Shown piece after piece: positions 1-12,920 of a DNA stretch of 15,149 nt; position 1 is the stretch's first letter, and each line of letters begins with the position of its first letter. Source of the DNA: a bacterium (GTDB lineage Bacteria > Blakebacterota > Blakebacteria > Blakebacterales > Blakebacteraceae); assembly GCA_025774615.1 (NCBI GenBank), contig JALGVQ010000048.1:1-15149 (forward strand), given 5' to 3'. The position numbers and the translations under genes were made by a program. The notes under the pieces are model-generated. The model searched no databases. It worked only from the letters and a program-made list of their open reading frames with translations, and was not told the origin of the DNA.

Positions 1-114
1 GAGATGGAGGTCGAGCTGATCACGCCGATCGCGATGGAGAAGGAACTGAGATTTGCGATCCGTGAGGGCGGCCACACGGTCGGTGCCGGCGTTGTAACCG
101 AGATCATAGAGTAG
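1..114 (+). CDS. tuf: Elongation factor Tu, C-terminal 37 residues (partial, first tuf copy)
   Basis: Only the 3' end is in the window. The open frame from base 1 to the TAG at 112-114 encodes 37 residues that match the end of EF-Tu domain 3, with the family hallmarks [20 protein letters not shown] and [13 protein letters not shown]-Tu carries aminoacyl-tRNA to the ribosomal A site as a GTP complex. The gene is followed after 9 bases by rpmG on the same strand, the common tufB-type arrangement upstream of secE-nusG. A second tuf begins at 15036 in the same orientation, so this genome appears to have at least two copies. The identity of the fragment is clear; whether the missing part is intact cannot be seen. 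Confidence 0.97.
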   Translation, partial: EMEVELITPIAMEKELRFAIREGGHTVGAGVVTEIIE

Positions 115-123
115 GGGTTCGGA

Positions 124-273
124 ATGCGTGAGCTGGTGATTCTTGCCTGTGAGAAGTGCAAGCGCAGGAACTACACAACGAAGAAGAACAAGCGACTGCA
201 TCCGGACCGGGTGGAGTACAGAAAATTCTGTCACTGGTGTGGAACGCACACCATGCACAAGGAGACGCGCTGA
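124..273 (+). CDS. rpmG: Large-subunit ribosomal protein bL33 (zinc-ribbon form)
   Basis: This 49-residue protein is a basic 50S subunit component. It has the typical bL33 core, with [16 protein letters not shown] at residues 9-24 and MHKETR at the end. Four cysteines in two CxxC pairs (C9/C12 and C36/C39) mark the zinc-binding (C+) form. The start ATG at 124 follows the tuf stop by nine bases, with a G-rich AGGGG (113-117) as the probable ribosome binding site. Length is normal for the family. The last codons and the stop form the left arm and loop of a perfect inverted repeat (261-282). The gene is too short for ordinary ORF cut-offs and is easily missed. Confidence 0.96.
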   Translation: MRELVILACEKCKRRNYTTKKNKRLHPDRVEYRKFCHWCGTHTMHKETR

Positions 274-282
274 CGCGTCTCC
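261..282 (+). other. Perfect 9-bp hairpin spanning the rpmG stop codon
   Basis: GGAGACGCG (261-269) and CGCGTCTCC (274-282) are exact reverse complements separated by the four bases CTGA. The loop contains the rpmG stop codon TGA (271-273). No T-run follows, so it does not look like a standard intrinsic terminator. It ends 22 bases before the mature 5' end of tRNA-Trp. It could serve as a 3' stabiliser or processing boundary between tuf-rpmG mRNA and the tRNA precursor; that role is inferred. Confidence 0.7.
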
Positions 283-304
283 GGCCAGCGGCTCCCATGC
301 ACCA

Positions 305-380
305 AGGCCTGTAGCTCAACTGGGAGAGCACCGGTCTCCAAAACCGGCGGTTGGGGGTTCGAGTCCCTCCAGGCCTGCCA
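305..380 (+). tRNA. trnW: tRNA-Trp (anticodon CCA)
   Basis: A full 76-nt cloverleaf can be drawn by hand. The acceptor stem AGGCCTG (305-311) pairs perfectly with CAGGCCT (370-376). The D stem is GCTC/GAGC, and the anticodon stem is CCGGT/ACCGG with loop CTCCAAA, giving anticodon CCA (Trp). The variable loop is CGGTT. The T arm is GGGGG/CCCTC, with one G-U pair, around TTCGAGT. The discriminator is G377, the known identity base of bacterial tRNA-Trp, and the terminal CCA (378-380) is encoded. It lies between rpmG and secE, a recurrent bacterial arrangement, and is presumably co-transcribed and processed from that transcript. Confidence 0.98.
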
Positions 381-410
381 GGTTCATTCGCTGAGAGGAC
401 GGGTAGAGGC

Positions 411-596
411 ATGTTCAACCGTACCCGTGATTATCTGAAAGATGTCAGGGCCGAGTTCGACAAGGTGACCTGGCCCAACTGGGAGGAATTGAAGGGGCAG
501 ACGATTGTCGTCCTCGTGGTATCTCTGATTCTGTCGATCTTCATCTATGCCGTCGATCAGGTGCTGAACCAGATCGTACGGATTCTCCTCCGTTAA
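411..596 (+). CDS. secE: Preprotein translocase subunit SecE
   Basis: SecE clamps SecY in the inner-membrane Sec translocon. This is the short 61-residue, single-span form: an amphipathic N-terminal helix (about 1-17), the conserved VTWPNWEEL segment (19-27) and one hydrophobic span at about 31-50 (TIVVLVVSLILSIFIYAV). The frame stays open upstream to an ATG at 351, but that would read through the tRNA and adds no family-like sequence. The ATG at 411 puts the start where SecE normally begins. GAGAGG (393-398) or AGAGG (405-409) could act as the ribosome binding site, neither ideally spaced. nusG follows after 30 bases, the near-universal secE-nusG pair. Confidence 0.96.
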   Translation: MFNRTRDYLKDVRAEFDKVTWPNWEELKGQTIVVLVVSLILSIFIYAVDQVLNQIVRILLR

Positions 597-626
597 CCGG
601 CCGCTCAGGTATCGAGGCAGATAGCT

Positions 627-1154
627 ATGAAGTGGTATGTGGTCCACACCTACAGCGGGCATGAGAAGAAGGCCAAGGCCCATCTCGAGAATACCGTAGA
701 GTATTCCGAGTTCAAGGACCTCTTCGGCCAGGTTCTCATCCCTACTGAGGAGGTCGTGGAGATGAAGGAGGGGAAGCGTCGCAAGAAGACGCGAAAGTTC
801 CTTCCCTCATATCTGCTGGTCGAGATGGAGATGACCGACGAGACACAGTATCTGGTCACCTCGACCCCCGGTGTCACCGCGTTCGTTGGCGCGGGTGGTC
901 GACCGGAACCGATAACAGAGAGTGAAGTCCACCGCGTGCTCGGGCAGGTGGACAGGAGTAAAGATCGTGAGAAGCTGGATATCCCCTACGAAGAGGGTGA
1001 GTCCGTCAAGGTGATCGACGGGCCCTTCAAGGATTTCAACGGGGTGGTTCAGCAGGTTTTTCTGGATAAGAGCAAGGTCAGGGTGATGGTCAGTATCTTC
1101 GGTCGGTCCACTCCGGTGGAACTCGACTTCCTTCAGGTGGAAGCGATCGATTGA
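627..1154 (+). CDS. nusG: Transcription termination/antitermination factor NusG
   Basis: NusG binds RNA polymerase at the beta' clamp helices to promote processive elongation, and through its KOW domain contacts Rho or ribosomal protein S10. The 175-residue product starts with MKWYVVHTYSGHEKK, the standard NGN-domain opening (about 1-110). It ends with a KOW domain (about 120-175) containing GPFKDFNGVV (132-141) and FGRSTPVELDF (158-168). There are no inserted domains, and the length is that of housekeeping NusG rather than a LoaP/RfaH-type paralogue. GAGG at 614-617 lies nine bases before the ATG. It sits between secE and the L11 operon as in most bacteria. Confidence 0.98.
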   Translation: MKWYVVHTYSGHEKKAKAHLENTVEYSEFKDLFGQVLIPTEEVVEMKEGKRRKKTRKFLPSYLLVEMEMTDETQYLVTSTPGVTAFVGAGGRPEPITESEVHRVLGQVDRSKDREKLDIPYEEGESVKVIDGPFKDFNGVVQQVFLDKSKVRVMVSIFGRSTPVELDFLQVEAID

Positions 1155-1204
1155 CGGCACTGGAGCATCCTGAGAACGACCCGTGCTATTTCGATGTGGC
1201 CTTG

Positions 1205-1220
1205 AAAGGGTAGGCTCGTG
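1205..1220 (+). promoter_or_regulatory. Shine-Dalgarno and GTG start of rplK
   Basis: AAAGGG (1205-1210) lies seven bases before GTG at 1218. The only upstream in-frame ATG (1194) runs into TGA at 1203-1205 after three codons, so GTG 1218 is the sole start compatible with the conserved N-terminus MAKK. Confidence 0.85.
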
Positions 1221-1778
1221 GCAAAGAAAGTCATTCAGACAATCAAACTCCAGATCCCCGGAGGACAGGCGACACCTGCGCCTCCGGTCGGTACTGCTCT
1301 GGGTCCCGCGCAGATCAACATCATGGAATTCTGCAAGACCTTCAATGAGCGGACACAGAAGGAGCACGGCACGATCATCCCCGCGGTGATCACGATCTAC
1401 CAGGATCGTACCTTCTCCTTCATCACCAAGACTCCGCCGGCTGCGGTCCTCATCAAGAAGGCGATCAAGCTGGATAAGGGGTCAGGTGAACCGAACCGGG
1501 TGAAGGTGGGACGGATCTCGGAGAAGGACGTCGAGGAGATCGCGAAGGTCAAGATGCCCGACCTGAACGCGGTCGACCTCGAGTCGGCGATGTCGATGGT
1601 CCGTGGCGCGGCCCGGAGTATGGGCGTGATGGTGGAGGGTGAGACCGGAGAGATCGCTTCGGCAGAAGAGATCGAAGCCTCACGGACTGCCGCGGTTGAA
1701 GAAACTGCTCCCCCCGCCGGGGAAGGCGCTCCGGAAGGTGAGGGGGCTGAGAGCGCCTCCGAAGAAGGAGAAGAGTAA
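1218..1778 (+). CDS. rplK: Large-subunit ribosomal protein uL11 with an acidic C-terminal extension
   Basis: uL11 binds the GTPase-associated region of 23S rRNA at the base of the L7/L12 stalk. The core is canonical: [20 protein letters not shown] (residues 6-25) with the proline-rich linker, [14 protein letters not shown] (27-40), and a C-terminal rRNA-binding domain that ends at SMGVMVEG (134-141), where ordinary bacterial L11 stops. Here 45 further residues (142-186) follow, with 15 Asp/Glu (all Glu), one Arg, and many Ala, Gly and Pro. That looks like a disordered acidic tail. It starts with GTG. Its TAA stop overlaps the rplA ATG by one base, and the rplA ribosome binding site AAGGAG (1765-1770) lies inside the tail-coding DNA. 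Part of the tail is shared with the uL10 tail. Confidence 0.97.
   Translation: MAKKVIQTIKLQIPGGQATPAPPVGTALGPAQINIMEFCKTFNERTQKEHGTIIPAVITIYQDRTFSFITKTPPAAVLIKKAIKLDKGSGEPNRVKVGRISEKDVEEIAKVKMPDLNAVDLESAMSMVRGAARSMGVMVEGETGEIASAEEIEASRTAAVEETAPPAGEGAPEGEGAESASEEGEE
1713..1735 (+). repeat. In-frame block shared with the rplJ tail (copy 1, in rplK)
   Basis: The 15 bases CCCGCCGGGGAAGGC (1713-1727) recur exactly at 3168-3182 in rplJ. Over 23 bases (1713-1735 against 3168-3190) 21 are identical. Both copies are read in the same frame, encoding PAGEGAP here and PAGEGTP in rplJ. Confidence 0.8.
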
Positions 1779-2482
1779 TGGCGAAGCCTTCAAAACGATA
1801 CGGCGAGTCCGCCGCTCAGCTCGAACCGGGGAAGGAATACCCCATTTCCGAGGCGATCGAGAAGCTGCTCCAGATGCCGGGCACATCGTTCAATGAGACC
1901 GTCGAAGTCGCGGCGCGGCTCAACGTGGATCCTCGTCACGCCGACCAGGTCGTCAGGGGGACAGTCGTGTTGCCCCACGGTCTGGGCAAGTCGGTGAAGG
2001 TGCTGGTGATCGCCAGGGGCCCGAAGGCTACCGAGGCCGAGGAGGCCGGGGCGGATACCGTAGGAGCCGAAGAGATCGTGGAGCAGATAACCGGCGGCTG
2101 GTTCGATTTCGATGTCTGCATCACCACTCCCGACATGATGGGAGTCGTTGGAAAGCTGGGTAAGGTCCTCGGACCACGGGGCCTGATGCCGAATCCCAAG
2201 TCGGGCACTGTTACGATGGATATCACCAAAGCGGTCAACGAGGCTAAAGCCGGCAAGATCGAGTTCCGGGTGGACAAGGCGGGTATCGTGCACGCCCCGC
2301 TCGGCAAGAAGAGTTTCTCGGCTGAAACAATCCTGGACAATTTCTCAGCGTTCTACCGCTCGATCATCCAGGCAAAACCAGCCGCTGCGAAGGGCACGTA
2401 CGTGCGGAGCCTGATCCTCTCCACGACCATGAGCCCTGGTGTAAGGATTGACCGGTCATCCGCACAGGCCCTGATGCTTTAA
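1778..2482 (+). CDS. rplA: Large-subunit ribosomal protein uL1
   Basis: uL1 forms the mobile L1 stalk near the E site and helps release deacylated tRNA. In E. coli it also represses the L11-L1 mRNA. The product has 234 residues, the same length as the E. coli protein. It carries the L1 signature [12 protein letters not shown] at 132-143 and the two-domain pattern (N-terminal RRYxE-like KRYGES at 6-11; [14 protein letters not shown]-like segment at about 59-71). The ATG overlaps the rplK stop by one base, so translational coupling is likely. I could not draw a convincing L1-binding motif in the 63-nt nusG-rplK gap, so autoregulation is possible but not shown. rplJ follows after only 25 bases. 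Confidence 0.97.
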   Translation: MAKPSKRYGESAAQLEPGKEYPISEAIEKLLQMPGTSFNETVEVAARLNVDPRHADQVVRGTVVLPHGLGKSVKVLVIARGPKATEAEEAGADTVGAEEIVEQITGGWFDFDVCITTPDMMGVVGKLGKVLGPRGLMPNPKSGTVTMDITKAVNEAKAGKIEFRVDKAGIVHAPLGKKSFSAETILDNFSAFYRSIIQAKPAAAKGTYVRSLILSTTMSPGVRIDRSSAQALML

Positions 2483-2507
2483 CCTCTCCCACGGAGATGG
2501 ATACACA

Positions 2508-3368
2508 ATGAATGTCGTAGAGGCTGAACACACACACACTGAAGAACTGCAGGGCCTGCAGCGTCCCCCGCTTCCCGAAAAGGTCGCTGAAGTAGAGCGG
2601 ATCGAGGGGATGCTGAAGGATTCTGCGAGTGTCTTCCTCACAGATTTCCGGGGGATCGATGTCGAGATGATGAACGATCTCCGGGGAAGATTCAGAGAAA
2701 CGGATGTGCAGTTCAGGATAGTAAAGAACAACCTGCTCATGCGGGCAGCTGACAAAGCGGATCTTCCTGACTGGGTAGCCGATCTGGTGGGTCCGACCGC
2801 AATGGCTTCAAGTCTCACGGATCCGGCAGCCCCGGCCAAGGTCATCAAATCGTTCCGGGACGACCACCGGCGGCGCGGGGATTATCTGGTCTTCAAGGGC
2901 GGTCTCCTTGAGGGAGAGATAATAGAGGAAACCACATTCGAGAAACTCGCCTCACTCCCGAGCAGGGATGAGCTGATAGGTAAACTTCTCTATGTACTCA
3001 GCAGTCCGATTCAGGGTCTGCTGAACGTGCTTACCGGTGTTCCCCGCAGCATCGTGTATGCGCTTGAGGATCTGAGGAAGAAACGCGAGTCGGGAGAGAT
3101 CGCCGGACCGGAGCCGGAAGAGACATCGCTCCCCTCCGGAGATGAAGAGAAGGCCGTGGATGAGAGTCCCGCCGGGGAAGGCACCCCGGATGATACTGTT
3201 CCCGCAGAGGCAGCGGATGCCGGGGACGATGAGATCGATGAAGTGAAGAGTGAAGTGACCGAGGAGGGGGAAGCGGACGTCGATGAGCCGGTCGCTGATG
3301 ATCCCGCCGAGGAAACTGAAGCAGTGGAAGATAGTAAGGAAGCCGATTCAGAAGAGACGGCTGAATAA
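2508..3368 (+). CDS. rplJ: Large-subunit ribosomal protein uL10 with a short N-terminal and a long acidic C-terminal extension
   Basis: uL10 anchors L7/L12 dimers to the ribosome and binds 23S rRNA beside uL11. The core runs from about residue 22 ([20 protein letters not shown], then LTDFRGID) through [12 protein letters not shown] (69-80) to the L12-binding helix (about 155-193, [20 protein letters not shown] at 170-189). Ordinary bacterial L10 is about 165-180 residues; this one has 286. The excess is about 20 residues at the N-terminus (including HTHT) and a 90-residue tail (197-286) with 38 Asp/Glu and only three Lys. ATG 2508 is preceded by GGAG (2493-2496). The 25-base gap after rplA leaves no room for the long L10 leader known from E. 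coli. Core function is secure; the tail's role is unknown. Confidence 0.96.
   Translation: MNVVEAEHTHTEELQGLQRPPLPEKVAEVERIEGMLKDSASVFLTDFRGIDVEMMNDLRGRFRETDVQFRIVKNNLLMRAADKADLPDWVADLVGPTAMASSLTDPAAPAKVIKSFRDDHRRRGDYLVFKGGLLEGEIIEETTFEKLASLPSRDELIGKLLYVLSSPIQGLLNVLTGVPRSIVYALEDLRKKRESGEIAGPEPEETSLPSGDEEKAVDESPAGEGTPDDTVPAEAADAGDDEIDEVKSEVTEEGEADVDEPVADDPAEETEAVEDSKEADSEETAE
3168..3190 (+). repeat. In-frame block shared with the rplK tail (copy 2, in rplJ)
   Basis: This is the second copy of the 23-base block at 1713-1735, with two mismatches (A for G at 3183, C for T at 3185). It encodes PAGEGTP at residues 221-227 of uL10. Confidence 0.8.
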
Positions 3369-3391
3369 GAATCACCCTTTTACATGCTGTG

Positions 3392-3411
3392 CCCTCCACA
3401 CAACCGGGGGG
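3392..3411 (+). other. Possible hairpin and G7 run upstream of rplL
   Basis: CCCTCC (3392-3397) can pair with GGGGGG (3406-3411), with one G-U pair and an eight-base loop. The G-run is seven bases long (3406-3412). It sits just before the strong rplL ribosome binding site GAAGGAG (3416-3422). It might help set the high bL12:uL10 ratio, but this is speculative. Confidence 0.3.
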
Positions 3412-3427
3412 GATCGAAGGAGAAACC

Positions 3428-3808
3428 ATGGCTGACAAGCTGGAAACCATCGTCGGATCAATCGAAGAGCTGACTGTGATGGAGCTTGCGGATCTCGTGT
3501 CCGCCCTCGAAGAGAAGTTCGGCGTATCGGCTCAGGCCGCTCCCATGGCCATGATGGCCGGTGCGGCAGCTCCCGGTGCCGCGGCTGATGAAGAACAGAC
3601 CGAGTTCGACGCTGTACTCACCGAAATCGGCGAAAACAAGATCCAGGTCATCAAGGTCGTTCGCACGCTCACCAGTCTCGGGCTGAAGGAAGCGAAGGAT
3701 CTGGTGGATGGAACGCCCAATCCGATCAAGGAAGGCGTGCCGAAGGAAGAGGCAGAGTCGGTGAAGAAGCAGATTGAAGAGGTCGGCGGGAAGGTCGAGG
3801 TCAAGTAG
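3428..3808 (+). CDS. rplL: Large-subunit ribosomal protein bL12 (L7/L12)
   Basis: bL12 forms the multi-copy stalk that recruits and activates the translational GTPases EF-Tu, EF-G and IF2. The 126-residue protein has the three usual parts: an N-terminal dimerisation helix pair (about 1-35, with [19 protein letters not shown] at 15-33), an Ala/Met/Gly-rich hinge (about 36-56) and the globular C-terminal domain (about 58-126) with [20 protein letters not shown] (71-90) and [10 protein letters not shown]. The frame opens upstream at 3389, but ATG 3428 is preceded by GAAGGAG at five-base spacing and matches the family N-terminus MADKLE. It lies 59 bases after rplJ and would be co-transcribed with it. 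Confidence 0.98.
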   Translation: MADKLETIVGSIEELTVMELADLVSALEEKFGVSAQAAPMAMMAGAAAPGAAADEEQTEFDAVLTEIGENKIQVIKVVRTLTSLGLKEAKDLVDGTPNPIKEGVPKEEAESVKKQIEEVGGKVEVK

Positions 3809-3814
3809 CATCCC

Positions 3815-3836
3815 GCGCGTGATAGATTATCCGCGC
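3815..3836 (+). other. Hairpin 1 in the rplL-rpoB gap
   Basis: GCGCG (3815-3819) pairs with CGCGC (3832-3836). Inside it GATA (3821-3824) pairs with TATC (3828-3831), leaving one bulged T and a three-base GAT loop. It starts six bases after the rplL stop and no T-run follows. It may be an mRNA 3'-end protector, or with hairpin 2 a processing site. Confidence 0.5.
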
Positions 3837-3840
3837 ATCG

Positions 3841-3894
3841 AGCAGCACACCTCTCAAGCGCCTCGCAGGGGTTGCCTGAGCGGGATGTGCTGTT
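3841..3894 (+). other. Long imperfect hairpin 2 in the rplL-rpoB gap (possible processing or attenuation site)
   Basis: Three stacked helices can be drawn. AGCAGCACA (3841-3849) pairs with TGTGCTGTT (3886-3894), with one G-U. CTCAAGC (3853-3859) pairs with GCCTGAG (3874-3880), with one A-C mismatch. CCTC (3861-3864) pairs with GGGG (3868-3871), with one G-U and loop GCA. E. coli has an attenuator and an RNase III site in this same gap, which sets the higher output of L10-L12 over polymerase subunits. No clean T-run follows here, so processing is more likely than intrinsic termination. The structure is drawn by hand, without energy calculation. Confidence 0.5.
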
Positions 3895-3906
3895 CCTGTT
3901 TCAGTC

Positions 3907-3922
3907 AAAGGAGTGATCTGCC

Positions 3923-3925
<3 letters not shown>
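3907..3925 (+). promoter_or_regulatory. Shine-Dalgarno and TTG start of rpoB
   Basis: AAAGGAG (3907-3913) lies nine bases before TTG 3923 but 15 bases before the next in-frame candidate, ATG 3929. An in-frame TGA at 3914-3916 excludes any earlier start. Spacing favours TTG. Confidence 0.75.
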
Positions 3926-11832
<7,907 letters not shown>

Positions 11833-11836
11833 AAAT

Positions 11837-11855
11837 AAGCGCATTTCGGGCGTTT
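11837..11855 (+). terminator. Weak possible terminator after rpoC
   Basis: AAGCGC (11837-11842) can pair with GCGTTT (11850-11855), with one G-U pair, around a seven-base loop; one further T follows. The stem is short and the T-run is mostly inside it, so at best it is partial. It is listed because it lies four bases after the rpoC stop and just upstream of a promoter-like sequence. Confidence 0.2.
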
Positions 11856-11861
11856 TGGCCG

Positions 11862-11889
11862 TTGACATATGAGAGTTCTGTCCTAATTT
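11862..11889 (+). promoter_or_regulatory. Candidate promoter for the rpsL-rpsG-fusA-tuf operon
   Basis: A perfect TTGACA (11862-11867) is followed after 16 bases by TAATTT (11884-11889), a weak -10 with three of six consensus bases. A second, extended -10-like TGCTAGTCT lies at 11889-11897 but is too far from TTGACA. The position, 46 bases before rpsL in a 103-nt gap, suits a str-operon promoter. This is the only consensus -35 hexamer I noticed in the intergenic DNA. The -10 is unconvincing and the organism's sigma preferences are unknown. Confidence 0.4.
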
Positions 11890-11897
11890 GCTAGTCT

Positions 11898-11913
11898 GTC
11901 CCGATAGCGGGAC
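11898..11913 (+). other. 6-bp GC-rich hairpin in the rpsL leader
   Basis: GTCCCG (11898-11903) and CGGGAC (11908-11913) are exact complements around the loop ATAG. It would lie at or near the 5' end of the str-operon mRNA if the candidate promoter is used, ten bases before the rpsL ribosome binding site. It could stabilise the mRNA 5' end or act in control; neither is shown. Confidence 0.5.
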
Positions 11914-11923
11914 TAATTGACGT

Positions 11924-11938
11924 GGAGAGACAGTTTTG
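11924..11938 (+). promoter_or_regulatory. Shine-Dalgarno and TTG start of rpsL
   Basis: GGAG (11924-11927) lies eight bases before TTG 11936. An in-frame TGA at 11918-11920 leaves TTG 11936 as the only start codon before the conserved [11 protein letters not shown]. Confidence 0.9.
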
Positions 11939-12307
11939 CCCACCACAAACCAGCTGGTCCGGAAGGGCCGAAAGAAAGTCCGGAAGAAGGGTACAGCACC
12001 CGCTCTGCAGGGTTCACCGCAGAGACGGGGAGTGTGTACGCGTGTGTACACAACGACTCCCAAGAAGCCGAACTCAGCCCTCCGTAAGGTGGCGCGTGTC
12101 CGTCTCACAAACCGGCATGAGGTGACAGCCTACATCCCGGGAGAAGGGCATAATTTACAGGAACACTCCATCGTTCTGATCCGTGGAGGTCGTGTGAAAG
12201 ACCTTCCCGGTGTCCGTTACCACATTATCCGGGGAGTTCTGGATACCAGTGGTGTGGATGACAGGATGCAGAGACGTTCCAAATACGGCACCAAGCGGCC
12301 CAAGTAG
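11936..12307 (+). CDS. rpsL: Small-subunit ribosomal protein uS12
   Basis: uS12 sits at the decoding centre and controls tRNA selection accuracy. The 123-residue product has the family start [12 protein letters not shown], the decoding-centre loop [13 protein letters not shown] (39-51) and [13 protein letters not shown] (84-96). K43, K44 and K88 match the residues whose change gives streptomycin resistance, and here they are the wild-type, sensitive state. D89 is the position methylthiolated in many bacteria. The start codon is TTG, forced by an in-frame stop 18 bases upstream. It opens the str cluster after a 103-nt gap from rpoC. rpsG follows after nine bases. Confidence 0.97.
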   Translation: MPTTNQLVRKGRKKVRKKGTAPALQGSPQRRGVCTRVYTTTPKKPNSALRKVARVRLTNRHEVTAYIPGEGHNLQEHSIVLIRGGRVKDLPGVRYHIIRGVLDTSGVDDRMQRRSKYGTKRPK

Positions 12308-12316
12308 GGGGACCGA

Positions 12317-12787
12317 ATGCCCCGTCGCAAAAGAGCAGAGAAGAGGGAAATCAAACCGGATCCGGTTTATGGATCCACGCTGGTTACCCGGTTTATCAAC
12401 AACCTGATGCGCCAGGGGAAGAAATCGCTCTCAGAGCGGATCTTCTACGAAGCGATCGAGCGCATCGAAAGCGTTACCGGGGGTGAAGGACTGGCCACCT
12501 TTGAAAAGGCGGTCAACAACGCCAAGCCCCAGGTTGAGGTGAAGTCAAGGCGGGTTGGAGGAGCCACGTACCAGGTGCCGGTCGAGATCAGCAGGAACCG
12601 TTCGACCGCACTGTCGTTCAGATGGCTCATTTCCAACTCGAAGGACCGACCAGAGCACACAATGGCCCAGCGGCTTGCCGCCGAGTTCCTTGCCGCCTCG
12701 CGCGGCGAGGGTGCAACAATCAAGAAGAAAGACGATACGCACCGGATGGCGGAAGCGAACAAGGCCTTCGCACATTATCGCTGGTAA
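12317..12787 (+). CDS. rpsG: Small-subunit ribosomal protein uS7
   Basis: uS7 nucleates assembly of the 30S head by binding the 3' major domain of 16S rRNA and lies beside the E-site tRNA. The 156-residue product is the standard short length. It has the basic N-terminus MPRRKRAEKREI, the YGSTLVTRFINNLMRQGKK region (18-36) and the RNA-binding beta-hairpin VEVKSRRVGGATYQVPVE (73-90). GGGGGA (12307-12312) provides the ribosome binding site. In E. coli, S7 represses its own operon by binding the rpsL-rpsG gap, which is about 100 bases there. Here the gap is nine bases, so any such feedback site must lie elsewhere, for example in the 130-base gap after rpsG. Confidence 0.98.
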   Translation: MPRRKRAEKREIKPDPVYGSTLVTRFINNLMRQGKKSLSERIFYEAIERIESVTGGEGLATFEKAVNNAKPQVEVKSRRVGGATYQVPVEISRNRSTALSFRWLISNSKDRPEHTMAQRLAAEFLAASRGEGATIKKKDDTHRMAEANKAFAHYRW

Positions 12788-12806
12788 CCGTCTTATTTCG
12801 CTCTGA

Positions 12807-12911
12807 TCCCTGCCGCCGCCTGCATCCAACTTCGCCCGAAAACAGTCAACGAGATCCCGCGGATGCGCCCTCCGGAGGCGTGTCTCATAAGCAGGGACTG
12901 ATCCGGAGGAG
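12807..12911 (+). promoter_or_regulatory. Structured leader upstream of fusA with possible Shine-Dalgarno masking
   Basis: The 130-nt rpsG-fusA gap contains several complementary blocks. An outer stem TCCCTGC (12807-12813) pairs with GCAGGGA (12891-12897). An inner stem GCATCC (12822-12827) pairs with GGATGC (12861-12866). A small CGCC/GGCG hairpin has arms 12866-12869 and 12877-12880. Together these leave the fusA Shine-Dalgarno GGAGGAG (12905-12911) free. As an alternative, CCTCCGGA (12869-12876) is perfectly complementary over eight bases to TCCGGAGG (12902-12909), which includes the Shine-Dalgarno. The pairings are seen directly; a switch role is inferred and no energies were computed. 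Confidence 0.4.
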
Positions 12912-12920
12912 CTATAAGTG
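12905..12920 (+). promoter_or_regulatory. Shine-Dalgarno and GTG start of fusA
   Basis: GGAGGAG (12905-12911), a near-perfect anti-16S match, lies six bases before GTG 12918. The codon immediately before GTG is an in-frame TAA (12915-12917), so no earlier start is possible. The next in-frame ATG (12942) is 30 bases from the ribosome binding site. Confidence 0.9.

Noticed and set aside
351-410. Upstream ATG extending secE by 20 codons
   Set aside because: It begins inside tRNA-Trp and adds residues unlike SecE; ATG 411 fits the family N-terminus.
1194-1205. Three-codon minigene (ATG TGG CCT TGA) upstream of rplK
   Set aside because: There is no ribosome binding site, and a chance occurrence of this size is expected. 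It is useful only for excluding an earlier rplK start.
1155-1217. L1-binding autoregulatory motif in the nusG-rplK gap
   Set aside because: I looked for the two-helix, asymmetric-loop shape and could not draw a convincing version by eye; a covariance search would be needed.
3389-3427. Upstream in-frame start for rplL
   Set aside because: ATG 3428 has a strong, well-placed GAAGGAG and the conserved MADKLE N-terminus; the earlier start would run through the leader hairpin and ribosome binding site.
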